In this document: positions 41,401 to 53,400 of the stretch, piece after piece
Numbering within the stretch: position 1 is the stretch's first letter
Layout of the letters: every line of letters starts with the position of its first letter
Origin: Dactylorhiza incarnata
Lineage: Eukaryota > Streptophyta > Magnoliopsida > Asparagales > Orchidaceae
Reading direction: 5' to 3'
NCBI GenBank assembly: GCA_033032865.1
Contig: JAWHQI010000229.1
Coordinates: forward strand, 2,627,001 to 2,691,000
Length of the DNA stretch: 64,000 nucleotides
The notes under the pieces: model-generated
The model's input: the letters and a program-made list of their open reading frames with translations, nothing else
Database searches by the model: none
What the model was told of the DNA's origin: nothing
Program-made: the position numbers and the translations under genes

Positions 41401-44400
41401 GGATTGTCACTAAAACAAACAAACGAAAAAAATTTGAGTTAGTTAAAAAGAAGTAAGATTGTCACTAAAATAAACAGACGAACAAATTTTGAGTTAGTTA
41501 AAAGTGTGCAAACCCAAAGTCGGACTGAGCAGAAATGGGGTGAGCTGCAGGGCCTTCCTTCGAAGGAGAGCAGGGAGATCGACAACACTATAAGGAAGAA
41601 GGTGGGGGAGGAGGATGAAAGCATAGCATATGAACTACGGTTGTGGTTTCAAAGTAATAGTTGACACGGGGAGGAATACCTGGAGTGGATGTTTAGTTGG
41701 GAGTGGAGTGAGAAGAGTCTTTTGCAGAAGACTATGATGCTCTAATCCGTCCATGAAGCCTTGAATGTCCCTAGATACGATTCCTCCCAGTTTCCTCCTC
41801 TCCTGCCGGTGAACGTCGCCGGTGAACATCACCGGTGAATGTCGCCAGTGAACGTCACTGTGTTGTTGAGAAGAATGGATCCGCAGCGGTAGCCGAAGAA
41901 TGGAGGTTACGACAACCGAAGCGAGTTGAAGCTATGATGAGGAGCTTGTGTGGAGGGTTTGCTTGAGGAAGAGGGTTATCGGGAAATTAAGGAGCATGCG
42001 AAGTTTGATTTCTGTCAAGATGATTTGATAGGCCACCGAAAGACCAGACGGGAAAGGGCAAAAGACCATAAAACCATATATTTCAAATTAAAGTAAGGAT
42101 GATAGTGGGCATTTTAGACTGCCTGAATGTTACACCATGGAGATTTTGGGTTTCTTTATAGTATAAATATATATATCATAAATACAATTAAAAGTTCTCA
42201 AAATAATAAAACATCAAACATAAATCATCAATTAAAGTACAAATCCACATAATGCAACATAACATGAAGTTCTCAAACATAAAATATTTATAATCATTTC
42301 AAAGTATGAAATTAATATAACATGAAATCAAAGCATGAAATTCTTACAAATACGGTTGCTAAGATGAAGTAGGCGGATATGAGGCAAGAAATCTGGTGAA
42401 ACAGAAACAAAAACAGAACTCAAGAATGGAAGAAGAAGAAGGCCTATGGGATTGAAGCAAAAAATGGGAGAAGCAAAAATCGGAAGAAGAAGCAGGCTCA
42501 CGGGATTGAAGCAGAAATCGGGAGAAGAAGCAGAAATCGGGAGAAGAATCGAAAATCGGAAGTAGCAAAAGGAGAAGGCTTCCGATCGGGAAGAAAAAAG
42601 GCTTACGATCGGGAAGAAGAAGGTTTACAATCGGGATCTCTAGACGAGATCGGGATTAGGATCTCCATACGGGATCGAGATCGAGATCTCTAGACGGGAA
42701 GGGATCTACTGCAGAGTAGACGGGAGCTAAGGGCCAATCAGGATGCCGAGGGAAGAAGAGGAGGAGCTTACGAGATGCCGAGCTCAAAATGAAACCTAAA
42801 TGACGCGCAGATATGAATAGGCGCCGTATTGCACCGTCCGATGCACTTACCATACCGAAAATGCACCCGAGACGGATACGTGGCTCGTATTGTCGTGTCC
42901 ATACTTCTTAGACAACTGGTGTGGTCCCATCGCAACGACGACGATCTTATTTTATCGTCAATGGAATCAGCACACAGTGTGTCGTGGGAGAATAATGGCT
43001 TGGCGGAAATAACAATGATGCCACAGGGAGCTGTTCTGGGATCGTAACTCTGTGTGGTTGTTGTCTCTGCTTTGGTCGAGGGAGAGTGAGACAACGTCGG
43101 GCTTGCGGGTTGTGGATGAGAGGAGGGACGAAGAGCTCTGTTTCTATAACAGGAGCACAACTAATGCTTCGATAGTGGTTGAGGGAGAGGAGGAAGGATG
43201 ACTCTGATATTAAGTTACGGGTCGAAGGCGGGGGTGACGGAGGCGAAGGATATTGTGGAGCCGGAACTGCGTCTGCCTAGGGGGCTTGCTCGGGAGTGAG
43301 TGAGCTCCCAAGATCTTTAACAAGATAAAGCAAAATAGAATGACTTTTTGATACCTTCGAACCAACAACATATGCCTTTAAATGGCTTACAAGACCAATA
43401 ATGATAACTCATAACTTCTAACCCCCAACAACTAATAAATAAAAGACAACAATAATTTAAACAAAAGACAACATAATAAAAGACAACAATAATAAAGGCC
43501 CACTCGGTAATAACTGAGTGCGAAGCCCGTAACACGTTACACTCAGATTAGTTGGAATCACTGAAGAGAACTCAGATGGGTTGCTTAACCCTAAGTTAAA
43601 AGAGATCTGAGCCGTCTTTCTGTCTCATGTATATATTAACCAGGACAAGCCACAACAATATTGAAAGGAATTATAGTACTGATGGATTGCCACGTAGATA
43701 AATGGACTTGAGAATTATTTTAGGCAATTGTTATTAGCACCGCATTTTTGGCTATCCGCAACTATTTGATAACTGCAAACAACTGTTTTTCAAAATGGCT
43801 ATCCTCAAACATAATTGTTATCCGCAAACAAATTTTTTTGAAAAATAAAAATCTAAAGATTTGTAAATAATATCACCACAAATACATTAAATACAAATAA
43901 ATTTTCCAAAACACCATCAAAATATAACTAATTTCAATTGTTTTAGAGTCCATAAGAAAAAAGTTAAGATTCAAAACAAGCCATGATTGCTCTTAATATG
44001 ACATTGCTTCACGCCAATCTTTTAGCCTGGAAACAATAAAATAGTTTGAAATATCTGCATCTTTGATATGAAATTGCGAAGACTTTAAACTTTCACAAAA
44101 AATAACATTCACACTAACATAGCAGTTAAGCACCTAGCTTTCCAAACAATAAAATAGTGATGGCGCGGAAAGCCCTACGCACGTGTATTCCCGCAGGAGG
44201 CGGTGAACCCTCGCCCGTCTGGGTGATCCGAGCCCGCAGTTGCGTCTGGATCGTCGTTGCGAGTCGATTTGCTATATTGCTTTATGTATTTTGAGTTTTA
44301 TTTGGCTCCCGATTGGACCGGACGATATGAGCCATCCATTTTGGGATGCCCTAGGTCTAGTTAGTATAAATAAGTGGGGATGTTGGCTGTTCACTGGATC

Positions 44401-47400
44401 GATGGTTTTGCTGGACTGCTGAACCGCTCGGTCTCTCCCCTTCCGGTGCGACGTCCGAAGCCCCCTCCCCTGGTGCGACTCCAGGAAACCCTTCCTCCGC
44501 CGCGCTCTTCCTTCTCTGGTAAGCCCTCCACAGCCTCAGCCCCTCACCGCCTCCCCTCCTCTTTTCCCTCGTGCAGCCACTGACACGCTTACGGCAAGTG
44601 CACCGGTCGTACAAGTAATAAAAGTTGGGAGAGACTTCCCAAATATCGTTCTCAGAGGATTGCAGGTTGGGGTATATGATTTCTCGCCAGGGAAATTGAT
44701 TATAAAGATTGCTATGCTAATAATAAAAAGGGGGGGGGGGGGGTTAATCTTGGGTTTCCTAAATTAACAACAATGAAAGAAAATGCGGGCCTAAAGCACC
44801 GCTTCGCTTGGCGGGATGGAATGCAGGCCGCAATGTCGTGCTTCGGTAAGCGGGTGGACGAGAAGGCTAGCGGATGGACGATTCGTAACCGGCGGAGTGA
44901 GGGTCGTAGGCACCTCGTCACGGAACACGCAACTAGCAATTGCTAGTGCGGTGCACAACGGAGCGGTGGAGTTGATTGAGGAATGGGGCGCTCCTCAACT
45001 CACATAAATCACAACAAATTTCATAAGCATGAATTTATATTAGCTTAAACAAACGGTTTATGAACATCATCCAAATGTTACACGCATACAATGGAAAGAT
45101 CCTTAAACCATACACAAGGGGAAAGAGGTAACCGAAGCTCGAAGACTTTGCTGAAGGTTCTCGGTCGGAATCGTAGGTTTGTCAAGCCTCGTCCGTGCTC
45201 GGTCTTCAGTTGCCGTCCGGGGTCCAGAGGAGCTGTCACCTTCCTCAACTTTACCCGTCTTCTTCGTGGTTTAGCTCAAGCTAACTCTTGTTGGACACAC
45301 CTTGAATGCAGTGGAGACTTTCCGTCGATGGCGTTCTTGAGCTCGTGTATGATGGAGGAGGCCGAGGAGGAAGCTTTGGCGGAAGATTTGCAAGAAAATG
45401 GTTGCCGAAGCTTCTCCTAGGTCAAACGGTGGTGGAGAGGCAAAATGGGCGGACTGGAGCAGAAATGGCGTGCTCCCAAGTGTTTTTTCGGATCCTCCTT
45501 AAGCCAGCAGATTTCCTGGCTTATATACTAAGACAGCAGAAATTAAGTCACGCACGGTCGAACGCACGACCGTGCGTTATTAACGAAAAAGAAATGCCTT
45601 GATGAAGAAGCAGCAACGCCCGTGCGTTTTACTCACGCACTGTCGAAGCCGCCCGTGCATAAAAACGCACGACCAATTCCAGATGGCCTAAAAAATAGGC
45701 TTAACAGGCGATCGTGCGTTTCCTTCGCGCACGGACAACTACCCGTGCGTAAAAATGCACGATTAAAGACAGACATCGTTTTCCACCCCAGATGAGGGCG
45801 CACGACCGCAGTCGTCCGTGCGTCAAGGAAACGCACGACCGTGCGATTCATGCATACATGAATTCTTGGTAAAATAAGATGATCCATCCACCTGCATAAA
45901 CATCAACACAGCTGAGAATACCCTTCCAGCTCAATACAAATACAGAATAAAAGGTTAGGGAGCACCATGTGCTTACCCCCAACAACAAGAAACACAAAAG
46001 CAAACCAAGACGGGCCTAAATAATGCACATAGCGTGGAAGTGATTATAAGAGAAATACAAGCAATTATAGCTCGAATAGGACGTGCACAAGAGTGAAAAC
46101 TAGCCCGGATGAGTCCATAAAATCGTATAAATATTGGACTCATCAGCCACCGTCGGCCTCCCCTCCTCTTCCCCCTCGTGCAGCCACCGCCGGCCTCCCC
46201 TCCTCTTCTCCCTCGTGCAACCACCGCCGGCCTCCCCTCCTCCTCTCCCTCGTGCAGCCACCGCCAGCCTCCCCTCCTCCTCCCCCTCGTGCAGCCACCC
46301 AGCAACCCACATCCAACCCCACACGCCTCCTCCTTCCCCTCCCCTTTTCCAGCCAACCCCCAACTTCCAGCCGCCCCTCACTCAACCCAGATCCGCCGCC
46401 CCTCCACCTTCCTGCAATCAACTTCCCCTCCTCAGCCCCCCTCTACCTACAACAGCCCTCCCACCCCTTTCCGCTACCCGCAACAGCCCCCTTTCGCCTC
46501 CCGGAGTACCTCCTCGCCGCCGTTCAATCGCAATACCCTTAGGTGTGCATGATCAGCCATCGTCCCCCACCGCATGCACTCGTAAGTTGTACTTGGAGTT
46601 CTATTTTCTATTGTTGAACATTTGACACCGTTACCTTGTAGTGAATGTTTATCTCGCTTTGTATTAGTATTGTACCACGTGTGATTTGCAGGGCTTATTC
46701 CGCGCGCGCTTAAATAATTGCAACTCGCTCGCTTGTGAACTCGCTCTCTTTAATTAAAACTTGTGATAGCTTGTGCCTTTGCCTGTTTTATTTTATAATA
46801 ATAAATTATTGTTGTAATTTTTACGCGGACCGTCTCTTGCATTCTTCACGATTCATCATGCCTAGGTTTGCATTTAGCGTGTCTATCCCCCATTGGTCTA
46901 CCACTGCATCAAATTGGTATCAGAGCCCTAGGTTAGGCCCCCTTGCATGTTACGTAGTGGTAGAGAGTTTCGCCGAGATATGTCGCATCGTAATGCCAAC
47001 GATGATAGGACTGCTAGTACCCAATCAGACATGACGTCCGCGGAATTTTCGAAACTGGTTCTCGATCGATTTGATCAGATTGGGGCCCAGTTTGAGACCC
47101 TTAGGGGCGATATTGCTAGGGTGAGTACTAGAGTCGATCAGTTAGAAACCCCAAGAAGTCGAGCGGCTCCACCCCTGCTGACGAGCCACTCGAGGATCCC
47201 CGAGACGCCATACCTCTCCCTGCGAGGCGTGGTAGGGACATTCCCCGCAGAGACCCCCTCCTGCGAGAGGAAATCTATATCGTGGCTAGGAGTATCACCA
47301 GGATCCAGAGAGGAGTTTACTAATCGAGGAGTTAGGCGAGCCCAACACTGAGGCTGAGGATGCCGCCGTTGAGGAGATTACTGTTGTTGTGGAGGAGGGA

Positions 47401-50400
47401 TGTGAGAGCGACGCTGAGCGATCGCTGGAGTTAGGAGTCCTCCGACGCCTTCTACACACCCCACGAGCCGAGGAGGATTGACGACGCACCACTATTTTCT
47501 ACATGTATTTCCCGAGCGCAGGGGGCCCCTGCAAGCTCGTCATCGATAGCGGCAGCTGCGTAAATATTATCACCAAGAAAGAGTTGGAGAGAATGCTGCT
47601 CACCGCTGAGCCACATCCGCACCCTAACCGTGTCCTTTGGGTGGACAAATCCACCATCCAGGTGGCGCAACGGTGTCTAGTGCCCATTAGCCTAGCATCC
47701 ACTGATGATCAGGTTTGGTGTGACGTCATTCCTATGGACGTCGCACATGTGTTACTTGGTCGACCCTGGTTATACGATCGTGATGCCACGTGTTATGGTC
47801 GGTCCAACACGTGTGTCTTCTTCGACAAAGGTCGAAAAATTACCCTTACCCCGACCCAGCCCAGGGACCCTCCCAAGGGCAAGGTTGAGTCCTCCGTTAG
47901 CGCAGGGTCATAGAGACCTCTCCACGTTTTGCGGAAGGGTGATTTTCTGAGAGAGAGTTTGGAGGCAGGGGTTACGTTTGTGGTGGCAGCCACTATGTCG
48001 CCCGAGGACCCTAGCGTGACCGAGATCACTGATCCAGGGGTTCGCCAGCTGTTGGATGCTTACGTAGACATTATGCCTGAGGAGCTCCCTCCCTTAATGG
48101 ACATCCAACACACTATTGATCTGATTCTCGGGGCATCTTTGCCCAATCTGTCACACTATCGTCTGAATCCTACTGAGCATGCCGAACTGAAGCGGCAAGT
48201 TGATGAACTTCTTCGAAAGAAGTTCATTCGTGAGAGTTTGAGTCCATGTGTTGTACCGGCCCTTCTCACCCCGAAGAAGGATGGGAGCTGGCGCATGTGT
48301 ATTGATAGTCGCGCCATTAACAAAATCACAGTCAAGTATCGTTTTCCCATTCCCCGCCTCGATGGTCTCTTGGATTCGATGGCTGGTGCCCAGATTTTCT
48401 CGAAGATTGATCTCCGCAGTGGGTACCACCAGATCAGAGTTAGGGAGGGGGATGAGTGGAAGACGGCCTTCAAGATAAAGGACGGTTTGTATGAGTGGTT
48501 TGTCATGCCATTTGGGTTATCGAACGCGCCCAGTACATTTATGAGGGTGATGACACAGGTCTTGCGGCCCTACATGGGCAAGTTCCTAGTAGTATATTTT
48601 GACGACATATTGATTTATAGTCAGGGCCGCACCGATCACCTACACCACATTCGTCTCGTATTCGATCTTCTGCGGAAAGAGCATCTCTATATCAATCTAA
48701 AGAAGTGTTCATTCCTGTCTGCTTCAGTTCACTTTCTGGTTATATTGTTTCTGCATCTGGCATCTCAGTCGACCCGGACAAGGTCAAATCTATTCATGAT
48801 TGGCCTGTCCCGTCGAATATCCACGAGGCCCGAAGTTTTCATGGATTAGCCACCTTCTATAGGAGGTTCGTTCGAGGATTTAGTTCCATCATGGCCCCAT
48901 TTACGAGTTGCCTCCGCAAAGGTGATTTTGTGTGGACGAAGGCCGCCACGCAGACCTTCGAGGAGATCAAGGAGAGACTATCGTCCGCTCCTGTTCTCCG
49001 TTTACCAGATTTTTCCAAACCCTTCGAGGTGTCCTGCGACGCATCGGGCGTTGGCATTAGTGGAGCGCTTAATCAGGAGGGTCATCCAGTTGCTTACTTC
49101 AGTGAGAAACTGAATGACGCCCGACAAAGGTACTCCAACTACGATCGGGAGTTTTATGCCATAGTACATGCCCTTCGCCATTGGCGCCACTATCTCCTAC
49201 ATAAGGAGTTCGTTTTGTATTCTGACCACCAGGCCCTGCGATATCTTGACTCACAGAAGAAATTAGGCCACCGTCACGCAAAATGGGTGGAGTATATGCA
49301 GGAGCACCATTATGTTCTTAAGCACCGAGCGGGTGTTGAGAACAAGACGGCTGACGCTCTGAGTCGCTGAGTCATCCTCCTGCACACCATGAGCTTCAGA
49401 GTAGTGGGATTTGAGCGCTTAGTCTTTGATTACCCCGTTTGCCCAGACTTTGGTGAGATTCATGATGCGCTATCACGGGACCCGCCTGATCTTCGTGAGG
49501 GCTACACAATCTCTGACGGGTACTTATTTATTGGCTCACGCCTCTGCATTTCTCAGACGTCCCTTCGTGATTTTCTCATCTGGGAACTGCACGCAGGTGG
49601 AGCAGCGGGCCATTTCGGTCGTGATAAGACGATTGCCTTAGTCGAGGATCGCTTCTTCTGGCCTAGCCTGAAGAAGGACGTCACTAGAGTTGTCCGACAT
49701 TGTCGAGTCTGTCAGACCGCGAAGGGGTCCCGCCAGCCCACTGGATTGCACACTCCATTACCCGTCCCTCTGCGACCATGGGTTGACATTAGCATGGACT
49801 TTGTACTCGGGCTCCCTCGCACATTGAAGAAGCTCGACTCGATCTTTGTTGTGGTGGACCGTTTTTCTAAAATGGCCCATTTTATTCCGTGTCGAAAGAT
49901 CGCTGACGCCTCGCATGTGGCGGTCTTACTCTTTAGGGAGGTTTTTAAGTACCACGGGTTACCCACGTCCATCGTCTCGGATCGCGACGTGCGGTTCATG
50001 AGCTACTTTTAGAAGACTAATATGAAAAAATGGGTACAACCTTGAAGTTCTCTTCCGCCTACCACCCCCAGACGGATGGACAAACTGAGGCTGTCAACCA
50101 TAGCTTAGGGACCCTCTGGCGTTGTCTTGTTAGGGATAGCCCGTCCACTTGGGATTCGGTGTTGCCTATAGCTGAGTTTACCTATAATAGTTCCGTCAAT
50201 AGGTCCACAGGTTTGAGTTCATTCCATATCATGTTAGGATATGAACCTAGGAAACCTATTGACTTGATCGATATTCCCCTTGAGTCCCGACCCAGTGAGT
50301 CTGCAGAGTCCTTCATCCATCATGTGCATGCACTTCATGAGTCGGTCCGTAAAAAAATTGCAGCTAGTAATGATTATTATAAAGACCGAGCAGACCAGAA

Positions 50401-53400
50401 CAAACGTGAACAAATTTTTGAGGCGGGAGAGCAGTTGTTGATTCACATTCGACCTGAGAGGCTCCCACAAGGGCCCGCAAAGAAACTAAGCGCTCGTCGA
50501 ATGGGCCCTTACACAGTCATGCGGCGGATCGGTACGAACGCATATGAGATCGACATTCCTCATGGTATGGGCATCAGCCGAGTATTCAACGTAGAAGATT
50601 TGACTCCATACTACGAGGAGCGCGTGTATGTGGAGCCTCTCTCCACACCCACACCTGAGCTTTCGCCACCTTCGGTCCTTGCCAGCCCTACCCCATCCCC
50701 ACCCGAGGAGTCACTCCAGGAGGTTCACCCAGCACCAGCGACGGTTCCACCAATCCAGCAGTCGAACGGACATACATCGCAGTCGAAGCCACCCACTCTT
50801 ACCGATGACTTATGCCAGATCATGGGTCATGACTTCTTCACCGTGGGCGGACGAGCTATTATACGTTATCTTGTTCGTTGGAGCGGTCGTCCGATATACG
50901 ATGCTACATGGATTTCTTCAGAGGATCTCGAGAGACTCGCCCCGCATCTACGTCGAGAGTACGATCATCTTCACTCACCGGAGATGAGTGCTTTCAAGCT
51001 GGGGAGAGTTGATGGCGCGCAACGCCCTACGCACATGTATTCCCGCAGGAGGCGGTGAACCCTCGCCCGTCCGGGCGATCCGAGTCCGCAGTTGCGTCCG
51101 GATCGTCGTTGCGAGTCGATTTGCTATATTACTTTATGTATTTTGAGTTTTATTTAGCTCCCGATTGGACTGGACGATATGAGCCGTCCATTTTGGGATG
51201 CCCTAGGTCTAGTTAGTATAAATAAGTGAGGATGTTGGTTGTTCACTGGATCGATGGTTTTGCTGGACTGCTGAACCGCTCGGTCTCCCCTTCCGGTGCG
51301 AAGTCGGAAGCCCCCTCCCCTGGTGCGACTCCAGGAAACCCCTCCTCCGCCGCCCTCTTCCTTCTCCGGTAAGCCCTCCACGGCCTCAGCCCCTCACCGC
51401 CTACCCTCCTCTTTTCCCTCGTGCAGCCACCGCCGGCCTCCCCTCCTCTTCTCCCTCGTGCAGCCACCGCCGGCCTCCCCTCCTCTTCTCCCTCGTGCAG
51501 CCACCGCCGGCCTCCCCTCCTCTTCTCCCTCGTGCAGCCACCGCCGGCCTCCCCTCCTCTCCCTCGTGCAGCCACCGCCAGCCTCCCCTCCTCCTCCCTC
51601 TCGTGCAGCCACCCAGCAACCCACATCCAGCCCCACACGCCTCCTTCCCCTCCCCCTTTCCAGCCAACTCCCAACTTCCAGCCGCCCCTCACTCAGCCCA
51701 GATCCGCCGCCCCTCCACCTTCCTGCAGCCAACTTCCCCTCCTCAGCCCCCCTCTACCTACAGCAGCCCTCCCACCCCTTTCCGCTACCCGCAGCAGCCC
51801 CCTTTCGCCTTCCGGAGTCCCTCCTCGCCGCCGTTCAACCGCAATACCCTCAGGTGTGCGTGATCAGCCATCGTCCCCCACCGCATGCACTCGTAAGTTG
51901 TACTTGAGTTCTATTTTCTATTGTTGAACATTTGACACCCTTACCCTATAGTGAATGTTTATCTCGTTTTGTATTAGTATTGTACCCCGTGTGATTTGCA
52001 TGGCTTATTCCTCACGCGCTTAAATAATTGCAACTCGCCGCTTGTGAACTCGCTCTCTTTAATTAAAACTTGTGATAGCTCGTGCCTCTGCCTGTTTTAT
52101 TTTATAATAATAAATTATTGTTGTAATTCTTACGCGGACCTTCTCTTGCATTCTTCACGATTCATCACGCCTAGGTTTGCATTTAGCATGTCTACCCCCC
52201 ATTGGTCTACCATTGCATCAAATAGTTTCAACTATGACAATAAGATGGTTTTGCAACTTCATTATAGCTACATCATCCCTAAATGGACTCGGAAGAGCAA
52301 AAAAATTTTACTGGCATCATTCCCAAAAGAAGCTTTACTGGCATGTTCAGAAAAAATGATGAACGGGAGAAGCTACAGTGGCAAATGGGAAAAACAGGCC
52401 TACTGGAAAAAAGGTTCAGAAAATAGCGAATGGGAAAAACAGATAAACACATTCTCAGAGGTAGGCGGTGAGAATGCTACCGAATGGGAAAAACAGGTGA
52501 TCTACTTCGGTGTTCTTCCGTTATCGAGCAACGACGGCGTTCTTCTGTTATCGAGCAACGACGGCGTTCTTCTTCGCTCCATGATCCTCCGCCGGCGAGC
52601 ACGAGGAAGGAAATCGCGCGGGAGGCGGAGAAGCTACAGTGGCAAAATAGAAATCGCAAAGGAGCAGCTGCAGAAAAGAAAGAGTGCGGTTAGTTTTTTT
52701 AAGAAGCCCTAAAAATACCTAAGTGGGTGTGAATATCCAAATTCGTAGTGCGATTAACAATCTCCTTATTTTATTAGTGTAAAGTTTTAAGTCAACTACA
52801 TTTATGGATCTTTACAGCATAAGCTTACATTTTGACAGAGTGCATTGAAATCTCGTGCTTTTAATGGTTTCCTCACATCAATTTTTTTTCCTTTCATTTG
52901 ATTGTTTTCAGTGATATTATTGAAGCGGCACCTTCCCAGTTGATGCAAACTCTTCCATTGAATGAGACCGAGTACATCTTGCAATCTCTGCGGCCAAGGT
53001 AATTTTATTTATTTATACAAATACTATAAATATCATAGCTTGCTTATAGGAAATAGAAATGTTGTAACTAATCTTTTGCTGTTTGAGTTATTTGCTTCAT
53101 TTTTTTTCTTGCTTTTATTATATTTTCGAAAAAAAATTCAATATGTTGGAATAACAGCTAAAAGCACCATAAGGTCTAAAATCTTCACCTTTGGATCTTC
53201 TGTGTGTAATTTCTTGCCTTGTAGAAGCCAGTTTTTAGAATTTCTTGCACTAGGTTTAATTTCAGTAATTACTATCATGATAAAATCATGGTTATTGTTA
53301 TCAAGGCCTGTGACTACTTTCCATCTTCTGAAATTTGCTTCATGAGCTCCTTTCCACCATTCATTTTCCCAAGCCGGTATGTTTGCCGAGACTTGTGCTA

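Larger units (their letters stand above)
44158..52220 (+). mobile_element. Ty3/gypsy chromovirus-type LTR retrotransposon (defective)
   Basis: Flanked by AATAG (44153-44157, 52221-52225). 5' LTR 44158-46910 (interrupted by a solo LTR), primer-binding site TGGTATCAGAGCCC at 46914, truncated gag, pol in the order protease, reverse transcriptase, RNase H, integrase, chromodomain-like end, polypurine GGGGAGAG before 51010, and 3' LTR 51010-52220. The order and chromodomain mark it as a chromovirus of the gypsy group. Confidence 0.93.
43723..52764. mobile_element. Possible MITE split by the gypsy insertion
   Basis: The left end GGCAATTGTTATTAGCACC..TTTTTGGCTATCCGCA is roughly 75% similar to the complement of 52725-52764 (GATTGTTAATCGCAC..TTTGGATATTCACA). 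Both resemble the terminus of the foldback at 19769. Without the gypsy element the unit would be about 1 kb. Confidence 0.4.
30100..52911 (+). other. Intron 2 of the phosphoesterase gene (22.8 kb)
   Basis: Bounded by GTGGTT and TTTTCAG with compatible phase 2 exons. It contains the nested transposons listed separately and no additional convincing host exon. Confidence 0.85.

Noticed and set aside
41439..41624. Small secreted-peptide candidate (minus strand, 61 codons)
   Set aside because: It begins with a hydrophobic stretch, but there is no recognisable family, no promoter signal and the setting is intronic repeat-rich DNA.
44728..44743. G16 run, and the C17 run near 28317, as functional quadruplex sites
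   Set aside because: Single homopolymers inside transposons; nothing else supports a role.
46093..46625. Proline/serine-rich ORFs resembling extensin-like proteins (also 51296-51927)
   Set aside because: They lie in the pyrimidine-rich repeats of the gypsy LTRs, occur in all three frames and change with repeat number.
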